Source: Psychrobacter frigidicola (lineage in GTDB: Bacteria; Pseudomonadota; Gammaproteobacteria; Pseudomonadales; Moraxellaceae). Taken from it: a DNA stretch of 64,000 nt. Below the pieces are notes generated by a model. It was given only the letters and a program-made list of their open reading frames with translations. It had not been told where the DNA came from and did no database searches. The stretch is from NCBI RefSeq assembly GCF_007997305.1, contig NZ_VORZ01000001.1:1302001-1366000 (forward strand). The letters are read 5' to 3'. Position 1 is the first letter of the stretch. Each line of letters begins with the position of its first letter. Both the position numbers and the translations under genes were made by a program. Positions 1 to 9,584 of this stretch are shown piece after piece.

Positions 1-2
1 CG

Positions 3-710
3 GCCGCTCCGTCTACTTCTATCACCCCAATCGCCCATGCTCCGGCGGCCCTCACTCCTGAGTTTGTGACGCGATTTGAGCCCACCTCGTTTATGTTTTG
101 GCTTGAGATGTTTGGTATTTTTGCCTGTAGCATATCGGGAACCGTGTTGGCCAAGCATAAAAACTTTGATGTGTTTGGCTGCATTTTAGTGGCGATGATT
201 GCTGCCATTAGTGGCCCGACAGCGCGTGACATTATTCTTGATCGCTATCCGCTGTTTTGGATGGTAAATATGAATTACCTGCTAATTATCACTATATCCT
301 CCGTTGGGTTTCAGATGTTTTGTAACCCAAAAGCGCGGCATGTGGATGGCTTATTAAAGCTATTCGATGGCTTGGCGTTGGCGATTTTTACCTTGATTGG
401 CATACAAGTGGCGCAAGAAATGGGCGCTAATATCCCCATCTGTATCTTGCTTGGGGTACTAAATATTCTGTTTGGTGGGGTCATACGCGATATGCTGTGT
501 AATGAGATTCCATTAGTATTGCAGCGCGAGATTTATGTCACTGCAGCAATTATTGGCGGCGTGTTGTACTTTGCATTAGAGGGTATGGGTGTGACCTCTT
601 GGATAAAAGAGTCGTGTACGCTGATGACGATTTTTGTGATTCGTATGCTAGCGGTGCGCTATGATTGGCATTTTCCAGACATTGGACTAATGAAAAAACA
701 TTCGCTTTAA
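3..710 (+). CDS. TRIC/UPF0126 (YadS-like) membrane protein, 5' end outside window
   Basis: This is a multi-pass inner-membrane protein of the UPF0126 family, which is related to trimeric intracellular cation channels; its physiological substrate is not certain. The two internal repeats each carry the family signature, seen as GPTARD near residue 41 of the part beginning at 66 and GGVIRD near residue 138, set between hydrophobic helices. A GTG at 66 could serve as a start, but the same frame stays open to the left edge and no ribosome binding site precedes 66, so I think the gene begins outside the window and is truncated here. The codons from 3 to 65 encode a Pro/Ala/Thr-rich stretch, which could be a natural N-terminal tail. 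It converges on recJ, with a shared terminator between them. Confidence 0.8.
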   Translation, partial: AAPSTSITPIAHAPAALTPEFVTRFEPTSFMFWLEMFGIFACSISGTVLAKHKNFDVFGCILVAMIAAISGPTARDIILDRYPLFWMVNMNYLLIITISSVGFQMFCNPKARHVDGLLKLFDGLALAIFTLIGIQVAQEMGANIPICILLGVLNILFGGVIRDMLCNEIPLVLQREIYVTAAIIGGVLYFALEGMGVTSWIKESCTLMTIFVIRMLAVRYDWHFPDIGLMKKHSL

Positions 711-732
711 CCATTCAAAGAAGATAAGAATC

Positions 733-773
733 AAAAAAAGGGCATTAACCCTAATGATTGACGCCCCTTTTTA
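733..773. terminator. bidirectional intrinsic terminator between the TRIC gene and recJ
   Basis: An A-run followed by GGGC pairs with GCCCC and a T-run around a loop of about 20 bases. It can end transcription from both converging genes. Confidence 0.65.
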
Positions 774-817
774 TATCAAAATTTATGATTAGTGCTTTTG
801 AAATTCATAATTTTAAA

Positions 818-2665
818 CTAGATAATTACCGCTAAGTCTTTAACCATCAACTGTAAGCTTTTTTTACCATTCCACTCATTAATAGCAAGCTCAAATAATA
901 AGTGGACCTTCTCAGCTCGATAATCCCACTCGCTGCTATCAAAGTTAAAATAAATCGCCTCAATCGGATATTGTACGTCTGGATAACGCAGTGATAGTTT
1001 TAGATGCTTGTCTTTTAACACTTTAAAGCTCAACACTTCAAACACCCCATCGAATATCGGCGGTGCAAAGCCGTGTCCCCAAATACTGGCCTCTGCTAAA
1101 TTCTCAACAAACCATAAGCTAAAATCATCGGCTTGCAGTGTACCATCGGTATATTTTTGCTCAGCGAATACGCTATCATCAAGCTCATCTAACACATCAT
1201 TAAAAGCAGTAACAAAACCCTCAAAGTTACTACGTTTAATAGTCAAGCCTGCGGCCATCGCATGCCCACCAAAATGGCTGATTAAATTAGGGTGCTGTTC
1301 TGCCACTTGCTCAATCGCATCGCGAATGTGCACCCCAGCTATCGAGCGGGCTGAACCTTTAATCGCATCATCACCATTTGTACGTTCCATATCGGCAGGC
1401 GCGAAGACAATACTAGGACGATAATAACTTTCTTTTAAGCGGCCAGCGACAATACCAATAACGCCCTGATGCCAGTTGTCTTGATAAAGAACAATACTAC
1501 GCTGGTCATTATTATTAGTAACTGGGTTTTTTTCAGCCTTTTTAGTAATGATAATATCATTACTATCATCATTATTATGGCTATCGTTACTGTCTTCACT
1601 ATTGCTGCCATCAGACTCATCATCAGCGTTTAAACTTTCTACAATACTATCGGCTTGAGTGCGCATCTCGCCTTCGACTTGTCGGCGGTTACGATTGAGC
1701 TGTTCAAGCTCGTGCGCTAAGCGTTGCGCGGTAGGCCAATCTTCAGTCAATAAGCATTCAATACCGATACGCATATTGTCCATACGCCCAGCCGCATTAA
1801 TACGTGGCCCCAATACAAAACCAAAATCTTGCGCATGCAATTTTTTGGGGTCGCGCCCTGCTTGCTCAAGCAGCGCTAAAATCCCCATACAGCAGCGCCC
1901 TTGTCGAATAGCAGCTAGCCCATGATGTACAAGAATACGATTGTTTTTATCCAATATACCAACGTCTGCAATCGTACCCAGCGCTACTAAGTCTAAATAT
2001 TGACTGACTTGCACCGTAGACTTGCCAGCCTCACGGCGTAATTTAGCCAAGCGTCCAAGCACATAAAACGCGACCCCAACTCCGACCAAAGCTTTACTAG
2101 TAAAGTCACAGTCTTGCTGATTGGGATTGACCACGGCCTCAGCAGGCGGCACAGGTTTGGTTGTGAGATGATGGTCAGTAATGATAACGGTGATACCGTC
2201 CGCTTGCGCGCGTGCCACGCCTTCATGGCTTGAGATACCATTATCCACCGTGACAATCACTTGCGGCTGATAGGTCTCAATACCCAACTCGACAATCTCA
2301 GGCGTCAAACCATAACCGTACTTAAAGCGATCAGGCACTAAGAAATCAACTTTTGCGCCCATAGCCGTCAAGGCACGCATCATCAGCGCGGTACTGGTGG
2401 CACCGTCACAGTCAAAGTCACCAACGATTAGGATTCGCTGACCTTCATCGATAGCCACGTCTAACAAACGTACGGCTTCCGTGACACCATGCAACATCTC
2501 AGCCGGTAACAGACCAGACAAAGTGGTCTCAAGCTCATCAGGTTCAATGATACCTCGCCCTGCATACAGGCGAGCAAGAGTAAAGGATTGGGCAGCAAGG
2601 GGTTGCAGCGCGGCGGGCAACTCGTCAATGCGAGTGCCAGTATATCGGGGGGTCAAATTTAGCAT
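818..2665 (-). CDS. recJ: single-stranded-DNA-specific exonuclease RecJ
   Basis: RecJ is the 5'-to-3' single-strand DNA exonuclease of the RecF recombination pathway, mismatch repair and base-excision repair. The protein is 615 residues, a little longer than the usual 570-580. DHH-superfamily motifs are in order: DFDCDG at 83-88, DNG near 141-143, DHH at 164-166, then a GPRINAAGRM block, and in the DHHA1 domain a GGHAMAAGL motif near 460. The extra length comes from a Ser/Asp/Asn-rich insert at about residues 344-390 between the DHH and DHHA1 halves, a flexible acidic linker. Start is the first ATG; no strong ribosome binding site is seen. It stands alone and converges on the TRIC gene. Confidence 0.96.
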   Translation of the reverse strand: MLNLTPRYTGTRIDELPAALQPLAAQSFTLARLYAGRGIIEPDELETTLSGLLPAEMLHGVTEAVRLLDVAIDEGQRILIVGDFDCDGATSTALMMRALTAMGAKVDFLVPDRFKYGYGLTPEIVELGIETYQPQVIVTVDNGISSHEGVARAQADGITVIITDHHLTTKPVPPAEAVVNPNQQDCDFTSKALVGVGVAFYVLGRLAKLRREAGKSTVQVSQYLDLVALGTIADVGILDKNNRILVHHGLAAIRQGRCCMGILALLEQAGRDPKKLHAQDFGFVLGPRINAAGRMDNMRIGIECLLTEDWPTAQRLAHELEQLNRNRRQVEGEMRTQADSIVESLNADDESDGSNSEDSNDSHNNDDSNDIIITKKAEKNPVTNNNDQRSIVLYQDNWHQGVIGIVAGRLKESYYRPSIVFAPADMERTNGDDAIKGSARSIAGVHIRDAIEQVAEQHPNLISHFGGHAMAAGLTIKRSNFEGFVTAFNDVLDELDDSVFAEQKYTDGTLQADDFSLWFVENLAEASIWGHGFAPPIFDGVFEVLSFKVLKDKHLKLSLRYPDVQYPIEAIYFNFDSSEWDYRAEKVHLLFELAINEWNGKKSLQLMVKDLAVII

Positions 2666-2991
2666 GTTGGTATTCTACTGGCTTTGTCACTGGCTCACAA
2701 TGTTAATTTATAGCAGCGGCGTCTACAGATAAAAGCGATTCATAAAGGCATCAATAAACATGTCAAGATAGACGTCAATATAGATATCAGTAAAGGCAAC
2801 TTAACCAACATTCTTATGATAAGCAGATATGATTATCTTATGTGCAACTTACAAAAACTGCGTATAGATAAGCTATTTTTTATAATTCGATACAAAGCTA
2901 TGATTGCATGCCAGCGATAAATACATAAAATGATAGCTACTTGTCAAACTTACTATTTATTCAACATTGATACCTTTATAAGGATACTATT

Positions 2992-3507
2992 ATGCTCACT
3001 ACCCCCGCCGTTGACAAACTCCCCAATACTATCGATCCTAATTTAAACCTAGAACAAGTCAAAAAAGAATGTATAGACTTAGTCAAAAAACGCGCCAGAT
3101 ATTCCGCTGGTGTGGCCGTTGTCCCTGTACCCTTCTTTGATGTGGCCGTTGATGCTGGCATGTTAACCCAACTGCTTCCTGATATCAGTGAACGCTTTGG
3201 CTTAATTGAAGGTCGTGAGTCGGCAGTAGATTTAGAGTCACGCGCTATTCATTGGGGTGCTTTAAAAGATCGCACCGTCGACTTTGCAGCCCTTATGGCA
3301 ACCCGCGGTATCGTGAAGAAAACGGTGCAAGGTTTTGGTGGTCGTATTGCGGCTAAGCAAGTGACCAAGTTTATTCCACTCGGTGGACAATTGGTTGCAG
3401 CAACGATGGGCTACATGATTTTCAAAAAAATCGCCACCGACCATATCGAAGAATGTTATAAATTGGCTAAAAGTATTCAGCAAGAGCAACATGGTAAAAA
3501 TGTTTAA
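2992..3507 (+). CDS. conserved hypothetical protein with DUF697-like hydrophobic region
   Basis: A 171-residue protein that I do not recognise with certainty. Residues about 36-65 form a Val/Pro/Ala-rich segment (VPVPFFDVAVDAG) of the kind seen in DUF697/YcjF-type proteins, which associate with membranes and often accompany GTPases; here no GTPase gene is near. A second glycine-rich hydrophobic segment lies at about 135-150 (FIPLGGQLVAATMGYMIFK). The start has a good ribosome binding site (AAGGA, 10 bases upstream of ATG). The gene is monocistronic: it is followed by a strong hairpin and is divergent from recJ. A peripheral or integral membrane protein is the likeliest reading. Confidence 0.7.
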   Translation: MLTTPAVDKLPNTIDPNLNLEQVKKECIDLVKKRARYSAGVAVVPVPFFDVAVDAGMLTQLLPDISERFGLIEGRESAVDLESRAIHWGALKDRTVDFAALMATRGIVKKTVQGFGGRIAAKQVTKFIPLGGQLVAATMGYMIFKKIATDHIEECYKLAKSIQQEQHGKNV

Positions 3508-3528
3508 AACCCTATAATCATATAGATT

Positions 3529-3564
3529 AAAAAACCAGCTGAGTTACCTTCGCTGGTTTTTTAA
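3529..3564. terminator. bidirectional intrinsic terminator
   Basis: AAAAAACCAGC pairs with GCTGGTTTTTT around a 13-base loop. It lies between two converging genes and works on either strand. Confidence 0.8.
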
Positions 3565-3587
3565 TTTAAATCACTCACGTTTCTGAC

Positions 3588-4574
3588 CTACTTTATCTGA
3601 GATAAGTTGATTCTTAGCCTAGAGCTGTTGTTCTTTCTGTCTATATATATTCGCCCCGACCAGTTATTATTTAAAGACAGCACCTCACCGAATTTTATCT
3701 GAGATTTTTGATCTAGTTTTAATAGGTCTCGAAGTTGCTTATGATGGTGTGTGACCGGAATCAACGCTTGCAAAACGTCGGTTAGAACAGGTAAAGTCTG
3801 ACCACTAATGGGTTCAATATTAAATACAACCTCACTATAATCACAGCCTTCCAAAGTAGCCGTCACTTGTAGATCACGTATCTGCGCCTTTTCTGTAATG
3901 ACTTGCGTGTAGTCATGCATATCGATATCGGTCTCACGGGTAACACCGCGAGCAAGTTTCAGCAGGGGTTTGTCTTTAATACCAGCCAGTCGGCAGTTCT
4001 CCCGATAATAGGTACTCGTGGGATTACCATTTATCCAGTTCACTTCAAATTTAAGGGCTGGTACTAGCAGCACGCCATCTTTATAAGCTTCAGGATGACT
4101 GCGATAGTTTGGTACTGCTTCATACTTAATGCGCTGACCGACGATGCTATACTCAACGATATGCTCGCTAAAGGGTGCATAAAGTAACACCTCATGATCT
4201 TTTATTATTTTCTGTTTTTTATCTAATAGGACATAATGAATACCGCTATTGGTCGTCACACTACCGCCCAATGGACCAGAAGACTCAACCACCAACGCAA
4301 AATCTCGGATACCATTTCGGTCAAAATCCTGCGCGATTAAAGGCACCAAGCGCAGACTATAATCCATGCTCTGCTCGTCCTCATCGCCATCTTCATATTT
4401 ATCTGAGCAGTCATACTCTAGTACAGGACTCACACGCGGATTGGGGTCGGGCGATGAGCAACGCTCTTCTATTAACGCTATGATGACGGGCTTTGGCAAC
4501 ACGACTTCTCGAGCATGGACGACCGAAACCGTACTGATTAATAATGTCGATAGCATAAAATAATATCGCAACAT
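3588..4574 (-). CDS. exported hypothetical protein
   Basis: A 328-residue protein of unknown function. The start at 4574 is chosen because GGAGG lies 9 bases upstream and because it places a clean signal peptide at the N-terminus (MLRYYFMLSTLLISTVSVVHA, cleavage after VHA); an in-frame upstream start would put 24 polar residues before it. The mature part has an Asp/Glu-rich stretch near residues 50-65 and a segment resembling VCBS/FG-GAP-type text (DFDRNGIRDFALVVE), typical of extracytoplasmic beta-rich proteins. Four or more cysteines suggest disulphides. It probably resides in the periplasm. No neighbours hint at a role. Confidence 0.75.
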   Translation of the reverse strand: MLRYYFMLSTLLISTVSVVHAREVVLPKPVIIALIEERCSSPDPNPRVSPVLEYDCSDKYEDGDEDEQSMDYSLRLVPLIAQDFDRNGIRDFALVVESSGPLGGSVTTNSGIHYVLLDKKQKIIKDHEVLLYAPFSEHIVEYSIVGQRIKYEAVPNYRSHPEAYKDGVLLVPALKFEVNWINGNPTSTYYRENCRLAGIKDKPLLKLARGVTRETDIDMHDYTQVITEKAQIRDLQVTATLEGCDYSEVVFNIEPISGQTLPVLTDVLQALIPVTHHHKQLRDLLKLDQKSQIKFGEVLSLNNNWSGRIYIDRKNNSSRLRINLSQIK

Positions 4575-4881
4575 ATCCGCCTCCACTACCCATGAAGAGT
4601 TAGAGTTAAAATAGCACGGCTGGAGAGAGTGGTAAACAGATTGCACCTATTTAAACTAAGTTAATAACTAAATAAAGACCCTGCTAAAAGTATCTATATC
4701 TCGCTCTTACAATATTTGGTGTGAGTCAAAGCTCTAAAAGTATGTAATAATCGCAAGTCGTTGTCAGTACCTCAAATCGAACGATGATTGTTTATTTAAA
4801 AACCACTTTAAAAGCCTTTATCAAAATATACTTTCAACCACAACTTTTAAACAATACTAATTAATATCAAAGGATTACACT

Positions 4882-5289
4882 ATGAAAAAACTCTTTATCT
4901 CTACTGCTATGCTTGCTACATTTGCTCTCGCCGGATGTACCACAACAGGCGCTAACACCAACCCAAGCACGATCCCAGGCGCAGCAGGCACTGCTATTGG
5001 TACAGTAAACAGCGCTGGGATGAATGTATTAAAAACCGTTATCGATAACCAATGCCGTTATGAGATTGAAAAACAACCTGCTTGGCGCATCGTTAGTGCC
5101 GCTATGAATGAGAGACAACAAGAGGCGGCAACAAGCAAAGTTTGTGGCTGCGTCAGTGAGCAAGCACCACAACAAGTGACTCTTGTTGAGCTGGGAAATG
5201 CAGCCATAAATTCTAACTATAGAGTACAACTGGCGACTAAAGTCATTGCGAACACGCTACAAAGTTGTTACAGCACTATGTTAAAATAA
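4882..5289 (+). CDS. small hypothetical lipoprotein
   Basis: A 135-residue predicted lipoprotein: a type II signal peptide (MKKLFISTAMLATFALAGC) ends in the lipobox LAGC, so the lipidated residue is Cys19. The mature chain begins Thr/Asn-rich and contains three further cysteines, at about 53, 89-91 and 128 (QCRYEIEK, VCGCVSE, LQSCYS), which may form disulphides in the periplasm. No domain recognised. The start has AAGGA at good spacing. It is transcribed alone and ends in an exceptionally long perfect hairpin. Confidence 0.8.
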   Translation: MKKLFISTAMLATFALAGCTTTGANTNPSTIPGAAGTAIGTVNSAGMNVLKTVIDNQCRYEIEKQPAWRIVSAAMNERQQEAATSKVCGCVSEQAPQQVTLVELGNAAINSNYRVQLATKVIANTLQSCYSTMLK

Positions 5290-5316
5290 AAGATGTGATG
5301 AAGCTAAAAAATTCAT

Positions 5317-5378
5317 CCGTGTTAAAAACAAAAAGGCTGAGTTTCATTATGAACTCAGCCTTTTTGTTTTTAACACGG
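5317..5378. terminator. very long perfect-hairpin terminator
   Basis: Two perfectly complementary arms of 27 bases (5317-5343 and 5352-5378) flank an 8-base loop. The inner part is the usual AAAAAGGCTGAG/CTCAGCCTTTTT terminator, and the outer part extends pairing through GTTAAAAAC to CCGTG. Confidence 0.85.
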
Positions 5379-5446
5379 TTGTGAAGAAGGATATTACAAT
5401 GAAGCGTCTAAACCAATAAACTTAAGCACTTATTCTATGTAGATAA

Positions 5447-5872
5447 TTATGGCTTTAAAGGCGTTCCTGATAACGGGGTTCCCGTTAAAGGTCTCTCATT
5501 TTGTGATGGCTTCAAAGGTACGGGCGCACCTAAAGCAGAGGTTGACGGTAAAACTACCTTAGTAAAGTATTTAGATCTGCCATCAATAACCTTGTTAACA
5601 CCTTCAACCAAATCCTCAATAACATCATCATATATCCCATGATGCAGCTCAGTCTCAAAAGCGGTAAAAGGATGCTTACGAGCCGCTGCCCTTACGTCCG
5701 TTATTCCTTGCTTCGTATAGAAAATATTGACAGTACCATCACTGTTTAAGATGCAACTTAAATCACCTTCATCCATGACCATATCTATACGCTCAGGCAT
5801 AAAAATATAGTCATCAACATTGACCAGTTCCTTTTCTACCGCTTTTTTAAATAACGACTTAACATCAAACAT
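5447..5872 (-). CDS. hypothetical protein with proline-rich tail
   Basis: A 141-residue protein that I do not recognise. The start at 5872 has AGGAG about 8 bases upstream; the longer reading adds 19 residues without a ribosome binding site. The body is an acidic alpha/beta-looking domain without signal peptide or membrane helix, so it is probably cytoplasmic. The last 30 residues are rich in Pro, Thr, Leu and Gly and contain a short repeat (TGTPLSGTPL), an unstructured tail. It is the first of three consecutive unrecognised minus-strand genes. Confidence 0.65.
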   Translation of the reverse strand: MFDVKSLFKKAVEKELVNVDDYIFMPERIDMVMDEGDLSCILNSDGTVNIFYTKQGITDVRAAARKHPFTAFETELHHGIYDDVIEDLVEGVNKVIDGRSKYFTKVVLPSTSALGAPVPLKPSQNERPLTGTPLSGTPLKP

Positions 5873-6134
5873 AAATACACTCCTAAAGTTTAAATTTTGT
5901 AGACCTGAGACATTCAAAATGACTGTCACCTAGATGATGCTTTGTTGAGCTATACTACAAAAACCAGTAGGATTTTTTAAGTGGCAAAGTGTAAAACTAC
6001 GTTTGATATTAGCAATGACATGATGTTGGTGTTATCACTTATAGTGGCGTCAATAGTCATGTGGGTAATGCAAAATATCGAGCGAAACTAGTGATAAGAG
6101 TCGTCACATTCTCAATAAAAACTGTCCACGAAAG

Positions 6135-6641
6135 TCAAAAACCTAGCTTTTTAAAAACTTGCTTAATAGTTTCCGTACAGTCTAAAACAAATTGGTCATC
6201 CACTTCTATGAGAGTAACTATCTCAGAAACATCCCCTTCCTCAAAAAACCCTTCATTTTCACCTTTTACTTTGAAAGATAAATTGTGTTTATTTTTTATA
6301 AGGTAGTCATAGCTCCTTCCATACCCATGCTTCAATACATTAATCGCCGCTCTGTAGATTTCAAATTTACTCACTAACTCAGTTTCACCCATTTCTTTCA
6401 ACTCTTTTTCAGCTTGAATAAAACCATTCTTGCATATTAATAGTGTTTGTAATGTAGATTCTGAAAAGGAGAATACTCCAATAATGTATATTGTTTTCTG
6501 TAGAGTAAGTGTCTGTAGAAACTTAACCCATAAAGTACTTCCACTTGTTTCCAGCTCTTTTGATATTAGCTCATAACTTCTTTCCATTGAATTAATTGTT
6601 AATAATGTAGACATTTCTATGAGTTCACTAAATTTATGCAT
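6135..6641 (-). CDS. hypothetical protein in AT-rich DNA
   Basis: A 168-residue protein, probably cytoplasmic and mostly helical, that I do not recognise. A hydrophobic stretch at about 48-58 (TIYIIGVFSFS) is too short and isolated for a confident membrane helix. A conserved-looking block, EIYRAAINVLKHGYGRSYDY, at about 113-132 suggests an enzyme or nucleic-acid-related fold of the kind seen in abortive infection or hypothetical island genes, but this is only an impression. The coding DNA is visibly richer in A and T than the flanking housekeeping genes, which fits horizontal transfer. There is only a weak ribosome binding site. Confidence 0.6.
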   Translation of the reverse strand: MHKFSELIEMSTLLTINSMERSYELISKELETSGSTLWVKFLQTLTLQKTIYIIGVFSFSESTLQTLLICKNGFIQAEKELKEMGETELVSKFEIYRAAINVLKHGYGRSYDYLIKNKHNLSFKVKGENEGFFEEGDVSEIVTLIEVDDQFVLDCTETIKQVFKKLGF

Positions 6642-6714
6642 TTAATTTTATCCAGATTTATCGTAACACATAAGTAAAACAGTAAAACCTCTACCAAAAC
6701 TAGAGTAAAAAATG

Positions 6715-6993
6715 TTATCCAATTAGCTCTTCAATCTCACGCTCAGCTACTATTCTATAAGGAGCATTATAATAAGCGTAAAGAAACGGAGTTCCACCTT
6801 CTCTTTCAGAAATTTTTGCTTGAATTAGGAATCTTGTACCGACTGGATAAGATTTTCTCATCTTTGAAGAGCACTCTACATTCATACTCGTATCAAAACT
6901 TTGTCCCGCTATAGGACGAGCCCGTATACTCTTTGATGAACCACCTTTTGTATTAATATAAGTTTCAATAACTACATCTTTATAACTACTCAT
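6715..6993 (-). CDS. small hypothetical protein in AT-rich DNA
   Basis: A 92-residue protein with alternating polar/hydrophobic segments that look like beta strands (RFLIQAKISER, PFLYAYYNAPYRIVAE), perhaps a small barrel. No signal peptide, no membrane helix, no recognised family. The start at 6993 has GGAGA 6 bases upstream. It lies 73 bases upstream of the 168-residue gene on the same strand and could be co-transcribed with it. Base composition resembles that gene, not uvrB. Confidence 0.6.
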   Translation of the reverse strand: MSSYKDVVIETYINTKGGSSKSIRARPIAGQSFDTSMNVECSSKMRKSYPVGTRFLIQAKISEREGGTPFLYAYYNAPYRIVAEREIEELIG

Positions 6994-7159
6994 TTTATTT
7001 CTCCAATTGATAAAAGTAAGCTTGCTGATAACTGTAGTTCTTTATACCATATAAAATATTTTTAAAAGAGATTGGTTAAAAGAGTTCATCTTTTTAATGA
7101 AACTGACTCATTTTAACTTTAATGAAAAGTAAAATTAACTTTGACATATTAACTAAACA

Positions 7160-7193
7160 TAAAAAAGGCGAGCTAACTATCAGCTAACCCGCC
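7160..7193 (-). terminator. uvrB intrinsic terminator
   Basis: On the minus strand an 11-bp stem (GGCGGGTTAGC with GTTAGCTCGCC, three G-U pairs) around the loop TGATA is followed by six T residues. It is 30 bases past the uvrB stop. The G-U pairs make it a one-strand terminator. Confidence 0.75.
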
Positions 7194-7223
7194 CTACTCT
7201 CTGTGAACTCTATGCTTTACCTG

Positions 7224-9335
7224 CTAAAGCAAATGCGCCTTTAGCTCCAACACTTTATCCCGAGTTTTCGCCGCATCTTCAAACTTCAAGTCGCGCGAAT
7301 ATTGCTTCATCAGCTTCTCCAGACGATTGATTTCTTTAGCGAGTAAATCAGGACTGCGTAAGATGCTAATATCCACATCAGGTAGATTGCTTTTGACCGG
7401 AATCGCTTGATTGTCATTGGCATCGAGGTCCTCACCGGTATCGATTTTGTCAGTGACATTTCGGCGCGCACCTTTTGGCGTGATGTTATGCTCAAGGTTA
7501 AATGCCACTTGTTTTTCACGGCGACGATCGGTCTCATCAATCGCCTTTTGCATACTGTTGGTGATACGGTCGGCATAGAGAATCGCCTTACCATGAAGAT
7601 GGCGCGCAGCACGACCAATGGTCTGAATCAAGGCTCGCTCCGAACGCAAAAAGCCCTCTTTATCCGCATCAAATATTGCGACCAATGACACTTCTGGCAA
7701 ATCGAGACCTTCACGTAGCAGGTTAATACCGACCAGTACATCATATACGCCCGTCCGCAGCTCATGAATAATTTGCATACGCTCAAGGGTGTCAATATCT
7801 GAATGGAGATAAGCGACTTTGACATCGTATTCTTTGAGATAACTGGTCAAATCCTCTGACATCCGCTTGGTTAAAGTAGTGATTAATACGCGTTCATCTT
7901 TGGCACTGCGGATAGTAATCTCCGATAGCACATCATCGACTTGGGTAAGTACCGGACGAATCTCAATCTCAGGATCAATCAGACCCGTTGGACGCACCAC
8001 TTGCTCGACGACTTGTTCGCTATGTTCCAACTCATATAATGCAGGCGTGGCGCTGACATAAATCGTGGTCGGCTTAATACGTTCCCATTCTTCGAACTTC
8101 ATTGGACGGTTATTCATGGCACTTGGCAAACGGAAACCATAATTGACCAAGTTTTCTTTCCGTGACCGATCACCTTTATACATCGCCCCAATTTGCGAGA
8201 CTGTCACATGCGACTCATCAAGGAATAGCAAGGCATCCTCTGGGATATAATCAAACAATGTCGGCGGCGCTTCCCCTGATGGACGTCCAGATAAATGCTG
8301 TGAGTAGTTCTCGATACCGTTACAATAGCCCAGCTGTTGAATCATCTCTAAATCATACTGCGTACGCTCTTTAAGACGCTGCGCTTCAATTAATTTATTA
8401 TTATCACGGAAATACTCAAGACGTGGTTCAAGCTCAGCACGAATCGTATGAGTTGCCGCCTCTAGCTTATTACGCGGCGTCACATAGTGCGATTTTGGAT
8501 AAATGGTAATACGCGGCACGCTACGCACCGTTTTACCAGTTAGCGGATCAAACCAAGTGATTTTTTCCACTTCATTATCAAACAAATGGACCCGCACAGC
8601 CAGCTGCTCCGATTCTGCTGGATAGATATCTAGTATCTCACCGCGCAAGCGATACGTACCACGACCAAAGTCTAGCTCATTACGCATATATTGCATTTCA
8701 ACCAAACGTTTAATGGTCGCAGTACGATCTATGCGGTCACCAACCACAATATGCAGTAGCATTTTTAGATAGCTTTCGGGATCACCCAAACCATAAATGC
8801 ACGATACCGAAGCGACAATAATCGCATCACGCCGCTCTAACAATGCCCGTGTGGCAGACAGACGCATTTGGTCAATATGATCATTAATCGCGCTGTCTTT
8901 TTCGATAAAGGTATCACTAGCGGCCACATAAGCTTCGGGCTGATAATAATCATAATAGCTGACGAAATACTCGACCGCATTATTGGGAAAAAACGCTTTA
9001 AACTCACCATATAACTGCGCAGCAAGCGTTTTATTATGCGCCATGATAATGGTTGGACGTTGCGTCTCAGCGATGACCTTTGCCATGGTATAGGTCTTAC
9101 CAGAGCCCGTTACCCCAAGCAATAACTGCTCATCCATGCCTGCATTAATACCTTTAACTAGCTTTTCAATCGCTTGCGGCTGATCGCCTGCTGGCTCAAA
9201 TTCGGTGACCATCTCAAAAGCACGACTTGCTATTTGCGTACCTGACGCATTAACACCACTAATTTCAGCTTCGCCTTGCAGCTGAGTGGCCAATTGATTT
9301 AACTGACGCGATGAACGCGGTTCGGGCATACGCAT
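7224..9335 (-). CDS. uvrB: excinuclease ABC subunit B
   Basis: UvrB is the damage-verification helicase-like subunit of the UvrABC nucleotide excision repair nuclease; it receives DNA from UvrA and recruits UvrC. The protein is 703 residues. Visible features are the Walker A motif GVTGSGKT at 74-81, the damage-binding beta-hairpin region ([11 protein letters not shown]), the DESH Walker B box, the helicase C-terminal motifs ([19 protein letters not shown]) and the C-terminal UVR motif that binds UvrC (about 667-700). The N-terminus is about 40 residues longer than in E. coli before the usual [11 protein letters not shown] block; an ATG at residue 42 is an alternative start. Monocistronic. Confidence 0.97.
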   Translation of the reverse strand: MRMPEPRSSRQLNQLATQLQGEAEISGVNASGTQIASRAFEMVTEFEPAGDQPQAIEKLVKGINAGMDEQLLLGVTGSGKTYTMAKVIAETQRPTIIMAHNKTLAAQLYGEFKAFFPNNAVEYFVSYYDYYQPEAYVAASDTFIEKDSAINDHIDQMRLSATRALLERRDAIIVASVSCIYGLGDPESYLKMLLHIVVGDRIDRTATIKRLVEMQYMRNELDFGRGTYRLRGEILDIYPAESEQLAVRVHLFDNEVEKITWFDPLTGKTVRSVPRITIYPKSHYVTPRNKLEAATHTIRAELEPRLEYFRDNNKLIEAQRLKERTQYDLEMIQQLGYCNGIENYSQHLSGRPSGEAPPTLFDYIPEDALLFLDESHVTVSQIGAMYKGDRSRKENLVNYGFRLPSAMNNRPMKFEEWERIKPTTIYVSATPALYELEHSEQVVEQVVRPTGLIDPEIEIRPVLTQVDDVLSEITIRSAKDERVLITTLTKRMSEDLTSYLKEYDVKVAYLHSDIDTLERMQIIHELRTGVYDVLVGINLLREGLDLPEVSLVAIFDADKEGFLRSERALIQTIGRAARHLHGKAILYADRITNSMQKAIDETDRRREKQVAFNLEHNITPKGARRNVTDKIDTGEDLDANDNQAIPVKSNLPDVDISILRSPDLLAKEINRLEKLMKQYSRDLKFEDAAKTRDKVLELKAHLL

Positions 9336-9584
9336 AATAGCTATCTTCTTTTAATGTTTTTAATAATATGGGGATAAATGGCTATTTTTAAAGGACAATT
9401 TAAGAGCTTATCCTTAATATAGGGGTATATATTTTACCCAAAATATCACGATATATAGCTACTATTTATCAAAGATAAATAAGTGACATATACGTTTGAA
9501 AATATAATCAAAGGTAAAAATATAATAAAAATAAAGCCGAAAAATTAAGGTATAGTCTAAAGACATTAAACAAAGGAATGGATT

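Noticed and set aside
1008..1424. Long plus-strand frame inside recJ
   Set aside because: It is the antisense of recJ; RecJ motifs are complete on the other strand and the frame has no ribosome binding site.
6061..6306. Plus-strand frame across the 168-residue gene
   Set aside because: Antisense shadow; no ribosome binding site.
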